In this document: in pieces, positions 11,877 to 38,800 of the stretch
How the letters are laid out: every line of letters starts with the position of its first letter
How positions within the stretch are numbered: position 1 is the first letter of the stretch
NCBI GenBank assembly: GCA_036571765.1
Contig: BROE01000020.1
Location: forward strand, 8,616,434 to 8,680,433
Length of the DNA stretch: 64,000 nucleotides
From: Plecoglossus altivelis
Lineage: Eukaryota; Chordata; Actinopteri; Osmeriformes; Plecoglossidae
Reading direction: 5' to 3'
Translations under genes and position numbers: made by a program
The notes under the pieces: generated by a model
Told to the model about the DNA's origin: nothing
The model's database searches: none
The model's input: only the letters and a program-made list of their open reading frames with translations

Positions 11877-13493
11877 ATGGTAAGCGTCTAAAATTCTACT
11901 GGCATATACCAATTATGATCATTGTTGTCCGAAACGCATGCATGGGGAAAATATAGTGCCATAGATGAGGCGAATGTGCTGGTCGTATCAGGATCAGCTC
12001 GTTTCATTAGCTTGCCTGGCCGTGACTGTCACCCTCAGAGCAAAACTTCATTCAACAGCTGATGCACCCAACCCAAGGTGCCAGCTAGCTATATGTTAAT
12101 ATAAATATGTTGGGTAGACCAATAAACCCATCTGTTTTCACTAGTTTTGATGTTGATAGGTGTGTGTTGCTATTAAGGAAACGGGGCTAAAGTGGCACTT
12201 CCTGACAAATTTCTGGGACTGGTCAAGTCATATCGTCTAGCATCTCTGGCCGAGAAATAACGTATGAACTCACCATTCAATACTGCTATTCATACCTCAC
12301 CAAGGCCGTGTCTCTCTTTTCAGACAGCGACTTTGCGCCCCTACCTGAACGCCGTGCGTGCCACTCTGCAGGCAGCGCTCTGCTTGGAAAACTTCTCCTC
12401 CCAAGTGGTGGAGCGTCACAATAAACCAGAGGTGGAGGTCAGGTAAGCATGATTTCTAAGGGAGATCGTCTCCTTGTCCAGTCTGTCGAAGATGATTCAC
12501 CTCGACCTGGCATAGGATTACACAGGTATTGTGTCTCACTCGCCGTATAACCTTACAGGAGCAGTAAAGAGTTGTTGCTACAGCCTGTTGTTGTCAGCCG
12601 CAATGAAAAAGAAAAAGTTCTCATTGAGGGCTCGATCAACTCTGTCAGAGTCAGCATTGCTGTAAAGCAGGTCAGTGAATCAGTTGCATTTCTTTAGACG
12701 TTTGTCTCTAATTAGTTTGTTTTGTTACTTGCAACTCATCTTAATTCCAGAAGCTAAACTTGAACATAAATGACTTGGGGTCTAATCATATTTTGCGTTT
12801 GTGTGTGATCATTGGGCCCCCTCAGGCTGATGAAATTGAGAAAATCTTGTGCCACAAGTTCATGCGGTTCATGATGATGAGAGCAGAGAACTTCTTCATC
12901 TTGCGGAGAAAGCCCGTGGAGGTGAGCTAAAGGGGAAGTAGAAGATTATACTTTTTATACCAAGTAGAAGAAAACCAAGTTCTCCTATAAGGTTGAGGCA
13001 GAGGAAATAAAACTATGATTCATACTGTAAATTCAAAACATCACCATAGTATTTTATAGGGTCGCACACATGATCTTTTGTATGGATAGTTAACTTCTGT
13101 TTCATGATACACCTTCATTTTTTCATCCAGGGTTATGACATCAGTTTCCTCATCACCAACTTCCACACAGAGCAGATGTACAAGCACAAATTAGTGGACT
13201 TTGTCATTACCTTCATGGAGGAGATTGACAAAGAGATCAGTGAGATGAAGCTGTCCGTCAACGCCAGAGCTCGTATTGTGGCAGAGGAATTCCTCAAGAA
13301 TGTAAGATCTCATATTTCCAGTCCTCTGAAGTAGTGTTTGTAATGCATCTATGACTTTGATTTTAAAAAGAATTGAGTGAAAAGAATACCGATAAACAGA
13401 TGTACTTTGTCCGTATAGTGATTAAGATGTGATGTGGGATGTGATGGAACAATGTAGAGACTTACTATGATAATCCTGTTTTCACAGTTTTGA
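11877..13493 (+). CDS. arpc4: Actin-related protein 2/3 complex subunit 4 (ARPC4/p20), 6 coding exons
   Basis: Core subunit of the Arp2/3 complex. It pairs with ARPC2 to form the scaffold that nucleates branched actin filaments in the cytoplasm. Exons: 11877-11879, 12324-12442, 12559-12670, 12826-12921, 13131-13301, 13488-13493. They total 507 nt, giving 168 aa, the same length as human ARPC4. The first coding exon holds only the ATG (ATG|GTAAGC) and the last only TTT plus the stop (NF end). Recognisable blocks are [79 protein letters not shown] and [20 protein letters not shown]. Near-identity to the mammalian protein leaves little doubt. Confidence 0.98.
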
Positions 13494-14020
13494 AAGGGTC
13501 TCCTGCCATCCTGTCACTTGGTTACATGACATGGCTGTTACTGTGTCTAAGGACATGGTGGCAGCGTGAGAGGGGAGAACCCTCGTGAATGAACAGCCAA
13601 TCAATGAGAACGACCACAGAAAAATGACCAATCCTCTGACAGTGTGTATGGCACCCAATTGTATATCACAAGAGTATTCCCTTGTTCGCATGATTATTGA
13701 TGATTGTATATAATGAAATAGTTCACATTTCATTTTATAGAACTTGGGACAAGTCCCACAACCAAGGCGGGTCCTTATAGTATTAATCAAGTTGATATTC
13801 ATGGAAACAGGGACGAGTGTTGCAAGAGAATAATGCAATATAAATGGACTATATTGTTTTTTATACATTCTGTACGTCCTTTCATATAACCTAGACTGTT
13901 TTTTGTCATAAACAAAGCCTGAATCTCAGAGGAAGGTATCATTACAATTGGAAGGAAGCCACCATGAACCATGTCTAAAATGATGGGTGTGGGGAATGAT
14001 TAAAAAAAATGCTAATCACT

Positions 14021-14026
14021 AATAAA
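14021..14026 (+). promoter_or_regulatory. Poly(A) signal AATAAA for ARPC4
   Basis: The hexamer lies about 530 nt past the ARPC4 stop. An ATTAAA just before it (13999-14004) could also serve. The 3' UTR is therefore roughly 0.55 kb. Confidence 0.6.
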
Positions 14027-14049
14027 AATGTGGGATTGTTTGTAATGCT

Positions 14050-14999
14050 TTGAATTCTTCAATCTAACTCAAGGTGTTAGATGACATTTGAGCTGCTGCA
14101 GGATGGGACCGGTCGTGCTTGTGTGTGGTTTGGTTGTTTTCTGTCAGGAAGTTCTGGAAGGGATGGATGACTGATGAAGGTCTGAGACAGGAGTGATCAT
14201 TTACACTGCTGAGTCTGGTCCTCAGTGAGGACTACTGTGGTGTTTTGATGCTGTTGGAAACTCCCAAGTTTCAAAAACAATATGGTGAGACATTCCTGTG
14301 TTTGTGTGTTTTGTCTGAATAGAGCCTTTTTTAGTTATTGTAATGGAATCTTAAATCGCTACAGTGTACACGGAAGACAAATGATAAACATGTAGCAACA
14401 CATGTTGATTCAAAGTCAAACCAAAAATGTATTAACAGTTTAGGTAACATTTTAATGAGTTGAAATATCAATCAAACCCAACGTTTTTCAATTTCATATA
14501 CGTCAAAACATTTTCAGATGTGACTTAAGTGTAATAGAATTTTTTTGGAGTTCTTTTTACTGTCAAGTGTATTCTTCCCTAACATACACTAATCGTACTG
14601 TGACCTGGCATAGTTTTGAAGTGCCTTCCTCAAAAGCCATAGAGGCGAGGTGATGGTGTAACAGATGTGTTGTAGATGTGCGGAACAGGGGGATTGTCTT
14701 AGCCCTTAGGCCCCATTTTTGTGGGCATTTAACAGATTTTTGACTTTTGTAGTCTTCCAATGGTTAAATGGAGGCTGAATTCATACAACGCACCCCTATC
14801 TTGCCCATGTTGGTGCTTGGTGCTAACATTTTGTGTTCACTTGACATGGCATCGGATTATTGTTAGAGGAAGTTGTTACATAATACTTCAGTATTCTTGA
14901 AATTACACCAACACCTTATCAAGTACTACTCATTCTATGATCACAAAATATCATCTTTAAATCATTTCCCCAGAAAAAAATTTAAACCTTAACAATCCA
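14050..14999. other. Convergent gap between ARPC4 and PFKFB4
   Basis: ARPC4 (plus) and PFKFB4 (minus) converge here. No exon, RNA gene or repeat could be supported. Confidence 0.5.
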
Positions 15000-15005
15000 T
15001 TTAAT
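15000..15005 (-). promoter_or_regulatory. Poly(A) signal ATTAAA for distal PFKFB4 terminal exon
   Basis: TTTAAT on the plus strand reads ATTAAA on the minus strand, 190 nt past the stop of the distal alternative terminal exon (15196-15255). It would give that exon its own 3' end. It is the common variant hexamer, so support is moderate. Confidence 0.4.
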
Positions 15006-15195
15006 ACTGTACACAGTGTCACACAAAAGGTTCAGCAATACCAGTTAGTCAAAATAGTTATAACAAAGAGACTTTGAGGTTTCACATTACAAAAATAAGT
15101 TACTGCCATTGTTGTACCCCATGAGGGTATCTTGGAGGCAGAGAATGAGGGCTAGAAGTCTCCACTTGCAACATGTCTGACAAGCAGAGACAAGG

Positions 15196-15255
15196 TCAAA
15201 AGTGTGTAGGGACGGTCTGCAAGGCATCTTCAGTGGTGCGATGGACGTTTACATT
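15196..15255 (-). CDS. pfkfb4: PFKFB4 distal alternative terminal coding exon (14b)
   Basis: A 60-nt open segment preceded by a good acceptor (CTTTCAG|AATG) encodes NVNVHRTTEDALQTVPTHF and a stop. This matches the C-terminal pattern of PFKFB proteins (N-V-x-x-x-R-x-x-E/D-x-A-L-x-T-V-P-x-H). It is the same length and phase as the proximal terminal exon at 17172-17231. Exon 13 ends in phase 0, so it could splice to either. This looks like a tandem exon duplication giving two C-termini. Use in transcripts is not shown here. Confidence 0.75.
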   Translation of the reverse strand, partial: NVNVHRTTEDALQTVPTHF

Positions 15256-16069
15256 CTGAAAGAGGAACACAAGTCTGATGTATAAAAACCACTAAACTAG
15301 TTCAGTTTTTGTGAATATGCTGAATGTTTATACGGAATTTAAAGCAAGTCTTTTAGAAAGCTCAATGAGGTCTTTAGTTTATAGACATGCAAATCATCCT
15401 GTAGTGCACATCGACCCTTAACAAAACAGCCAATCACACAGCAAATGCAGGAGTCTGGAACACCAACAATTAATCTGTAGTCCAACAGCCTCATCAATAT
15501 ACACGTTACTAGCTGCAGCTTGAATATGCTAAGCTATAGAAGTTTATCTATGTAGAAAACACCACTTTGCAGTTTGTGTACTCAAGACTATGCATTATAC
15601 TGAAATAATTTTGAATTTGATTTTCAAGGGACGTGCAAACTTGATTCTCAAATGTCAGTGTGGTTTATCGTGTGAGGCAGAAATGTTGAATCTATTTGAG
15701 GTTATGACACTTTTGATAGACATTAGGGCAACACTTGTGGGTGCTGTCTCTTACCAGACAGGGGTACAAGAGTAACTCAAATACTATGCAGAGAAAGGAC
15801 ACTTCGCTCTTCACTGCATTGAACTGACTAAATACAGAAGTTGCTGATTTTGCTGCACTGTATTATGCACAATTGTAATTGACCTTATTATTGCAGTGTA
15901 GTTAAGATACGACTATTTTTCACTGTGTCTGGGAGCAGAGAATTGGTTACTTTGAGCTATGGTAAGATAATTCAAACCATTCCTTGTCTACGACCACAAA
16001 AATCCTGCTAGAACTATGGTATCTTCTGGATCTTCGTTGTTTTCTCTTGATGCACCGTTTAAGTGTTGC

Positions 16070-16092
16070 TTTGGATAAAAGCGACTACTAAA
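16070..16092. repeat. Teleost interspersed-repeat tail motif
   Basis: A TTTGGATAAAAGCG-type motif followed by CTACTAAA resembles the tail shared by many teleost SINE and MITE copies. Only the tail is recognisable. The family assignment is from memory. Confidence 0.5.
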
Positions 16093-16547
16093 AAGAGTCA
16101 AGTGTAAATGTTTGGACTTTTTGAAAGAGGGAGCAAACTTTATAAAGACACTGTATATACTGTATATGTTAGATCGGGATGTTGACAAACGGAGACTGGT
16201 GACAATGTCCACCAGCACTGATGGTACATTTCAATATGGATCATCGGAAAACCCATAGATTGAATTTTGAAAATACTTTCGATAGTTCAGCAATGGTGTG
16301 GATGACTGGAAAACTTGATTGTTTACAAATGTTTCAGTAGCCCATGCTGATTCATTCGTAGTTGTTTAGTGGCCATCTGTGGGACACACCCTCAAAAGCA
16401 GGCCATGCTACGTATCTACGCATCTATGCTACGTGCTACGTATCTACGGCTTCATAGCTGCTAGCTCTACAAAACCAGTCAGACCAATTTTTAAACAAGA
16501 CATCTGAGGGCACGGATAAAGAAGTGCAGCAGAGAAGGTCAGGTATA

Positions 16548-16553
16548 TTTTAT
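16548..16553 (-). promoter_or_regulatory. Poly(A) signal AATAAA for proximal PFKFB4 terminal exon
   Basis: AATAAA on the minus strand, about 620 nt past the stop at 17172. It would end transcripts that use the proximal terminal exon. Confidence 0.5.
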
Positions 16554-17171
16554 TAACACAGCGCGTACACAATAGCAAGGGAAAGACTTTCCCTTCTTTG
16601 CAGCAGACCTTCATTAGTTGAGAATTCAACAAGGGATTTTTGTCTACAGGATAAGCATATGATTCGGAATGAAAATGAGAAAAAGAACTCAAATGCATTC
16701 TTAAATGCAAATTGCATCGTCTCTGCAATGTCACTACATGTACCTGATTCATAGCCAGACGTGTAACACTGACAACTGACATATGTAAACTGATGTTGAT
16801 TCCCATTCATAAAAACACACAACATTCATCTTTCCAGCATTCAATTGAAAAGACTAAGTAACTGAAGTTCAGTTAATAATGCTGCTATGGCATTTGATGT
16901 TATGGCAAAATCAATGTTTTGATATTTAGAAAAGGAGTATAAATTACACTTGACTCATGGAGTTGGGTTGTCAGTATTGAACTGGATTCCAGTTATTCAT
17001 CGTTAATAGGGCAGGAAACAGCACATTGCACTGATGTTGTTTGCTAAAGCCAGACCAATTAGCGTCTGATCACAGTCAAAGACAAGCCTGATTGTGATGA
17101 TAGTGATTGAGGGTGGAGCAGAGGGAGCGTATGAGAGGGTGGGAGGGTTTGAGACGGAAAGGGACACTGTC

Positions 17172-22308
<5,137 letters not shown>

Positions 22309-24175
22309 CAGCGAACCCTCTACAAAATCAGCAGGGGCCTTCTATTCACATAGCCTAGAGTTCGTCTTGTGCGCTTGGTCCCTCGTATGAGATGTCCTAC
22401 TGGTTTGGTGGGATTATTTTGTATGTCGTAGACAATGGGTTGGTTTGACCAAGTTTACCATAATATGTCGAAAACATGCGCGTTTAGTATTCAGACATCT
22501 GATCTGCGATGCCCAGCTGTAGCGAATTGACTATGACCAGGCGTCATGAACTCCATGTATGTTGGGGTCGTAGCCTACATACAGTCTAGCGCCTACTATA
22601 AACTACCTCGAAGGTAATACACATTTACCTGTATTACATTTGCGCAACAGCGTTCATCAGTATGTGATAGGTTATACAAGCCCCTCCCAACTGAATGCAA
22701 TGTTTCGTAAGAAACGGATACAATACATTTCAACAATGTAGGGCCACTACAGCCCAAAATGGGAAAGGATGACTACGGCAATATTATAATTTTACATAGG
22801 CTAATAAACTAAAAATACTGTGGACTATTATTATATATATCACATTATAATACCACTTGTATGTATTTTTATAAATACCCATAAGGTGGCAGCATAGGGT
22901 TTATGACATATTTACTTTGTTTACTTTGATTAGGCTACACATCAAGTATACATGCTACATGATGTATATTATTGTTCCAATCATCCTATACTATGCAGTT
23001 CAAATATGGGTGTTTTGCATGATTACATACATCTAACAAGTGCTACGGTTAGTAGGCTATATATATTCCTTATTAAACAGCAACGCATGTATCCAGTAGG
23101 TCTAAAACTGTATAGGATCCTAATGCCGCACCACCATGACCGTCATGACCTAAATAAGAGATGGAGGGTGTCTATTGGAGGGTGTCTATTTAAACAATCC
23201 AGGTCTTTCTCTTTTCTACCCTGATTGTCACAGCGGACGCTTGAAGCCATATTCTGGAAATAGATTGGCACATTCTGATTATTTGCTGAGGTCTTGCAAA
23301 ATAAGGAAGCGTTTCGACATTTGCAACAAACCGCGTTATAAATAAATATATTCTTCTTAAAAAGAACTACTATTATATTGTGCATTAGGCTGCTGCCCAA
23401 CATTATGGGTTTAATAGAGCCTCTTCAAACCATACTAAATAGATTAATTCATCATCTTGACAGGAAGGCCGCGTTCAATCATCGTTAGTGACAATGTCAC
23501 TTGAATCAACCTTCGTATCTCACCTGCCTTTCCTGCTGATAATCTGTCAGCAATGTAATTGTGAACTAAAATCAATAAGTGGACCAATGTGGTCAATGAG
23601 ACCAGTTTAAAGAGCAACCGGGTTTTTATCCAACCACCCAATTGTGCAAAAAAATAAATATAAAAAAATACAGAAATGTAAAACTTTATTGTCTGATTCT
23701 CAGAACAGCTCAAGTGTAGGCTACTGACATTATCTTAATAGTCTAAACTACACCATGACAGGACGAATACATCAAGAAACAATACACCAATATTCTTACT
23801 TCAAACGACACGCTTGTGTCAGGAATAGCCTTTCACCCTTTCAGTTCAGTTCACATGCGCGCTGATAGTCAGTTTACTCCAGTTGCGATTTTTACATAGC
23901 CCGTAGTATATGCCTAGAACGGGCTAAAAATAGCCCAGTGAATCACAATTAGGCTACCGGTTTAGATTTTATTTAATATTTACGTGGACTATCGAATATG
24001 TTACAAAGACTGAAGCCCATAATTGGCACCAAGGATGCGTGTTGGTGGTGTTCGGTCTCATTGACAGCACATCGACTGTTGTTTACGTTCAGGATTAGGC
24101 TACATAGTAGCTTCAGAGGGAACCGCAGGCTTTATAACAAATCGTAATAGCCTATTAGCAAAATATTTCCCTTAC
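22309..24175. other. PFKFB4 upstream region between exon 1 and candidate exon 1b
   Basis: It holds the promoter and 5' UTR of the exon-1 transcript, and would be intronic for the exon-1b transcript. No coding exon was found. A short direct duplication (GGAGGGTGTCTATT, twice) lies near 23163-23190. Confidence 0.5.
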
Positions 24176-24227
24176 CCGTCCGATCCAGATTTTGTGTATT
24201 TTTGGAACGACTGGAGCCTCTCATCAT
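24176..24227 (-). CDS. pfkfb4: PFKFB4 candidate alternative first coding exon (1b)
   Basis: The minus strand reads ATG at 24225-24227, encodes MMRGSSRSKNTQNLDRT, and ends in a strong donor ACGG|GTAAGG. It ends in phase 1, the same phase as exon 1, so splicing to exon 2 (20981-21097) keeps the frame into [16 protein letters not shown]-like element lies upstream at 24331-24338. PFKFB genes are known to use alternative promoters and N-termini. The RGSS stretch recalls the PKA site region of liver PFKFB1, but that is only a resemblance. The open frame extends upstream to another ATG at 24321-24323 if transcription starts earlier. No transcript evidence. Confidence 0.55.
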
Positions 24228-24330
24228 ATGTGTCCAGTGCTCCAGGATACTGACTCTACTTGCCTGTGCGTCCGATGAAAGCAGGGGTATCACACTGAGT
24301 GAAACGTGCCGCAACCAGCTCATGTCTAGA

Positions 24331-24338
24331 AATATATA
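24331..24338 (-). promoter_or_regulatory. TATA-like box upstream of PFKFB4 exon 1b
   Basis: The minus strand reads TATATATT. A start site about 30 bp downstream would fall near 24300-24308, where TCAGTG could act as an initiator, leaving the two ATGs at 24222-24227 as the first in the transcript. Confidence 0.45.
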
Positions 24339-26201
24339 CTGCGACTATGCACACACCCACTTTTGTGGTAAATGAATGGATTTCTAAAAACACTTGTGGC
24401 CAACAAGTATATGGTTTTACCTTGAAAGTAGCATGTGTGAGAAAACGTTTGACCACATGGATTTCATCGGGCAATATTGAGAAGTTACAAATCATCGTTT
24501 GCCACGGATCACACTTCATCATAACTTTACAAATTCTGTATTGATAAACATTTTAATAACATGCGAAGGCTACCTTATTTGAACGCAGATGTGGACTATA
24601 CTTGAAAATGTCCATTCCAGTAAAAAAAACGGTAACTTAAATTTTTTACAGATAAAAAGTCCGTCATTTGATTACCTATAGGCGAACCTGTATACTGTAG
24701 GTGAACACACAAACACAATCAACAATGTAAGCCTGTACAGATAACAATAACATGTGACCAGTTTACTCAGTCTGAAGGCTATTTCAGGGGCGGGTGGTAT
24801 CCTTATCAGCAGTACTTACATGGCAGTATTTATACACTGGATCGTATCCATCGTCAGTAATGATAAATGGGTGAGCTGGACACAGTAGTTACACAGAGAA
24901 GTGTTGTAGAGTTGTAGTTCCATTGTAAATAATCAACCTACAACAAATGAAACAGGACAATTATTCAAAGTGTTTGTGACCAACAAAATGTTATAAAGCG
25001 GATATAAGCTGACGTGTGTGAAATACAGCAAGGAGAGCAAGAGAGACTGACAAGAAAATAAGGGAAGTGAAGAAGAAGTGTTGTGGCCGAGAGCGTTTGG
25101 GACATGAGCTATCTCACTCTTCACTGCACCATAAAGGTCAGAGTGAGATTATTAGCACCCCTACCCCCCCTCTGCACCAACACGCTGTGTCTAGACACTG
25201 GATGTCAACCCCAAGTCATGACTAGTGCCTGCTGGCATGACTGGGCTGTACATGCAAGAGGACACGGTGGCTTTGGTGTGATCTACTGTGCTGGGATCTG
25301 AGGGGGGCTGGATCCTTACAGCATCTGTGGGTATAGGGTTCACTTTTGGGGATGTTCTATCATTCATCTATTTGTTTAGATCCTTTTAACATGACCAAAA
25401 ACACAATGTTTTTCTACTTGAGAATGATCTTAACATAGTCAGTAAACTGCTGTCTAATTGTGCTGGTGAATATAATGTTTATCCTGTTGAAATGATTTTC
25501 TTGTAAACCAAACAACAGCTGTGAGATCATGATCTGAAAAGAGCCAAATATAAGCTTGGCTGATTTTCAATGTCTACAATAGCTAAGCCAGACTCAATTT
25601 CAAGCAGGTTATTGACCAAACGCATCCCTAAAGCAAAATGTGTGAACTAGAAGTAGGGGAAAGGTTTTCCTTTAAATGATGAAGCTATTCTTAACATATA
25701 GTTGTGACCTTTTTGGAGAAGAACATCGAGTCATATGCTTGTGTTCCAAATAACTATTTCACTGCTCCTATTTATAACTAGCGTACAAAGCAAGGAAAAA
25801 AGATGTATCTAAACAAACTTGAATGTGTAGTCAAGTATTGCTTTTCCTTGTACAAAAAACCACAATATGTAGACAATGAAGTGACAACACAAAAGTTCTC
25901 AGCCTAACCTTGGGACATCATCTGCTTACAAAACGCTCTGCTCTCACAATCAGGGTGGTACCAGAAGAGCTTTATCACCACTCAGTTCTGCAAGGAAGCA
26001 AAAACTGGTTTCAGACTCTTGTCTCTTGTCTTAAGGTAGAAGATCGCGTGTGCTGTCGATCTGTTGTCAGATGATCTTGATCTGTTGCTGATGATGTGTG
26101 TTGATTCTGTGTCTGAATAATGGGGACTTTGTGCACACATGAGAAAACATCTTATCAGAACTCTCTCTAGTAATTGACAGGACAACCAGTTTCAAATCTG
26201 C
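24339..26201. other. Intergenic, PFKFB4 to MAPKAPK3 3' end
   Basis: A/T rich sequence with no supportable exon, RNA gene or long repeat on either strand. The short open frames have no family resemblance. Confidence 0.5.
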
Positions 26202-26207
26202 TTTATT
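26202..26207 (-). promoter_or_regulatory. Poly(A) signal AATAAA for MAPKAPK3
   Basis: AATAAA on the minus strand, about 510 nt past the MAPKAPK3 stop. It gives a short 3' UTR. Confidence 0.6.
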
Positions 26208-26715
26208 GTTTGAAACAAAGAACAAAGTACAAATACAAACGAGACCACATACAATCTACAGTGTGCCGGTGTCATGCATAGTTCATGATCGACCATCTAA
26301 GTTTTCTGAAGTACAAAATCAAAGGGATTCCAAGGAGCTGGTTAGTGGTGTTCTATGCCAATGTATGTTCCACACATGAGCATGACCTCAACAGTGCAGG
26401 ATGACTGGAGAAACCTGAAGTGGAGAGACAGTCCAGCATCCACCATGCTTCCATCACAAACACTTATGAACACACACTTACAAAGACACACGATTACAGC
26501 ATACAAACCCCACCATCAATCCATATCAATGAATGGCCTACAGTGTATGTCAGCCAGATCATTTCTGCAGTGACCAGACACAGTTATTTGCCGAGCCACT
26601 CTCCTAGTCTCTTGCCCTGGTGTTACCCTCCCACCCCCGACCTCTCTCACCAGCTGTTCCTCATATGTTCAACTGTCCTTCCCCAAATACTTCTCTCCAA
26701 GCCTTCCTCCTCCCC

Positions 26716-35771
<9,056 letters not shown>

Positions 35772-35777
35772 TTTATT
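35772..35777 (-). promoter_or_regulatory. Poly(A) signal AATAAA for DNAH1
   Basis: AATAAA on the minus strand, about 125 nt past the DNAH1 stop. The 3' UTR is very short and includes a (CA)n tract at 35878-35895. Confidence 0.65.
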
Positions 35778-35877
35778 TAGGAAAAGACAATCCACAATCC
35801 TGAACCTGTGTTCTGCAGACTCTACCAGGGCCAGGGTCTGTGCTTCAGTGTGTCTATATAATGTGTGTGCATGTGTG

Positions 35878-35895
35878 GTGTGTGTGTGTGTGTGT
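35878..35895. repeat. (TG)n microsatellite directly after the DNAH1 stop
   Basis: About 18 bp of TG on the plus strand, (CA)n in the DNAH1 mRNA, two bases past the stop codon. Confidence 0.9.
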
Positions 35896-35897
35896 CT

Positions 35898-38800
35898 TCA
35901 GTAGTCTAAAGCACAGATGAGGGCCACCCCCTGTTTGATCCAGTATCTCTGGGTCTGGTCTGTGGGCAACTCCACAGCAATGACATAATTGGTCGAATGT
36001 CCAGTTGTAGACAGGGTTCCTACAGGGGTAAAGATGAGCGAGAACAAAAGGTGATATATCTGCGATTGATCGGGTATTTCAAAGTGATATCACATGGATG
36101 ACAACAACTTGCTGATGATGGAAAACACTGAGTTGCGCCTAGTGAAATCGGATACTATAGGGAGGATATTTTAAGCAGCCAACTCAAGTGTATGAAACAG
36201 TCACATCAGAGGTACACAGCTTCAACAGTTTCTCTGCATACACCATTCCTTTGATTTACCTGTTGAATGTTCTTTTTAGTTTAGCGGTATTATCCAGCCA
36301 CACTACTGTATATACTATATATGGTTTGCCATTGACTTCCTAAATATTTCAGCATTTAATAGATTAACGTTTAATCATTTTGAACATGATTTTATGATGC
36401 ATAATCATAATTGAGCTATTATAGTTTGCCTGGAAAAAGTGATGTCCAATAGGTTAGATAACGTTTCACGGCTCAGGGGGTTTGACGCACTGTGCCCTGT
36501 ACTCTGAGACCCTGAGAGCCCAGCTCCACCCCTGTAGCTCCACACGCTCCAGCCAGCCCTTCTCCATAATCACTGACCGGCTCTCGTAAGGGTCTTGTAG
36601 ATGGGGCAGATGTAGATCCCAGAGGATGGAGCTTTGCGGTTGGGCTCAGGGACCATCCAGATGACAGCCATCTCTGTGTACAGCTCCTTGGGTCTGGACT
36701 GTGTGAGCAGGCCTTTCTGGCTGTCCCAGCAGGCTCCCTCCAGGAACAGCCCGTGGATGTAGCAGCCTGTGTCCGGACGCTCCTTCAGCTCTGCAGCCGA
36801 CTCCTTCATCACCTGCGGGGGGGGTCAGGAAGACGCAGAGAAAGGTTGGTCCCAGCATCAAGGGCATAGACCACTGAAACGTTTATCTTTGCAGGGAGTA
36901 GTTATGTTTACAACAGCCATCCAGTCTGTTAGGGGAGGGCGAGCCGTCCTTCCTCACCTTGAAGTTGAAACCAATGGTGTCTATGGAGACCACGGATCGC
37001 CGAGCATAGTTCTGGAGCGTTCCTGTGAGGAAGGCCTGCGGGAAGAAGAACCCGCTGATCCAGAACACGGCTGGGATGCCGTCAGAGATCCAGCCCTTCA
37101 GGAACTTGATCCTCAGGAGAAGGTCTGACACCCAGGAGGCCAGAGGCTTCAGGGATGGGTAGGCCTGGGACACCAAAGAGGAAGTTGGAGAGACAAACAC
37201 AACTGTATCAAATGAGCTGATATAAACCATTATCACCATCATCTTTTCACTGTGCGGGCTTTTGCCTTGCCTTGCCCTTCCATATGTCCGGCACCACATT
37301 GATGAAAAGGCTGTTGGCCATGAGCTCCAGCTCTGAGGACATCACCACCAAGCCCTTCAGAGCCTTCACCAGGTCACTGAGGCTGTGGGATATGACTTCC
37401 AGCAACCGGTTATACCTGAAAGAACAGGAAGATGCTGAATGAGGAATAGGACCTAGAAGTTTGACTTGAGGAGACTGACCTACTGAGGGGTGTATGAGGG
37501 GTGTGTGAGGGGTCTATGAGAGGTGTATGAGGGGTGTATGAGAGGTGTATGAGGGGTGTATGAGAGGTGTATGAGAAGTGTATGAGGGGTGTATGAGAGG
37601 TGTATGAGAGGTGTATGAGGGGTGTATGAGAGGTGTATGAGGGGTGTATGAGAGGTGTATGAGGGGTGTATGAGGGGTGTATGAGGGGTGTGTGAGGGGT
37701 CTATGAGAGGTGTATGAGAGGTGTATGAGGGGTGTATGAGAGGTGTATGAGAGGTGTATGAGGGGAGTGTGAGGGGTGTGTGAGGGGTGTATGAGAGGTG
37801 TATGAGAGGTGTATGAGGGGTGTATGAGAAGTGTAGGAGGGGTGTATGAGGGGTGTATGAGGGGTGTATGAGAGGTGTATGAGGGGTGTATGAGGGGTGT
37901 ATGAGGACTGGATCACCTGATGACTTCCTGCATCAGCACTGTGTTCATGGACTCCTCATACAGGACTGGATACTTGGCAGTGACCTCTGCAACGTTGATG
38001 GGTGAAGGGATCTTCTGCACTATTCCTGCCACAATCTCTTCAACTATCTGCAGGAAGAGACATACACCAACCTTAGTAACCTTTAATAAAAACTGCTTAC
38101 GAACGACATTATAGCTTTTGGAGATATTTGCATTGTTAAGTATTGCTCTGTCACCAGAATAGTATCAAATGCATTTGATGGCATTTTGTTACCAGGGATA
38201 TGTGACAGTATGAACACATGCATTTATCATCCTGTAATCTAAACAACATTTTGACAGGGTAAATATGCCACAACACCCTTACACAAGTCTCTACAAGGAC
38301 AAATAAAAAATGGTTTAGTCAAGCTGTCATCTGTTGTCTACACGCACGCACGCACGCACGCACGCATGCACGCATGCACACACCTCCTCTCTGCCCTTGC
38401 CCCCACTGGCAGCTGCTCTGGGCTGCAGCTTCAACACTGCTCCTAGCAGAGCAAACGTCTCATTCTGGGCAAAACTGATGTTAGCGTTGTCATGGAGACC
38501 AAAGATCTCAGGTGTGTCGTTGATGGGCAGACCACGAATGTAGTCCAGGTAGCCCTAAGGAGGGTGACCATGACAACCGGTCATTAACAAGCCGCAAATT
38601 ACAAAGCACTCAGAGACACATTAAATTGACTGATGTAGGTGGCAGTCCGGACCAATGCTGATGTACGATGGTGCACAGTGAGAAGCAGACACAAGTCAGG
38701 TCTGCAGTGTGCCCTGACCTTGACGTCCAGCTCTGTGCTGATCTGTCTGTAGACTCCAGAGGGAGAGTAGGTGTGGTCGGGGTGGAGCACAGAGGGGCAG

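Noticed and set aside
37701..37916. Open frame of repeated [10 protein letters not shown] units
   Set aside because: It is the minisatellite translated in one frame, lying inside a DNAH1 intron.
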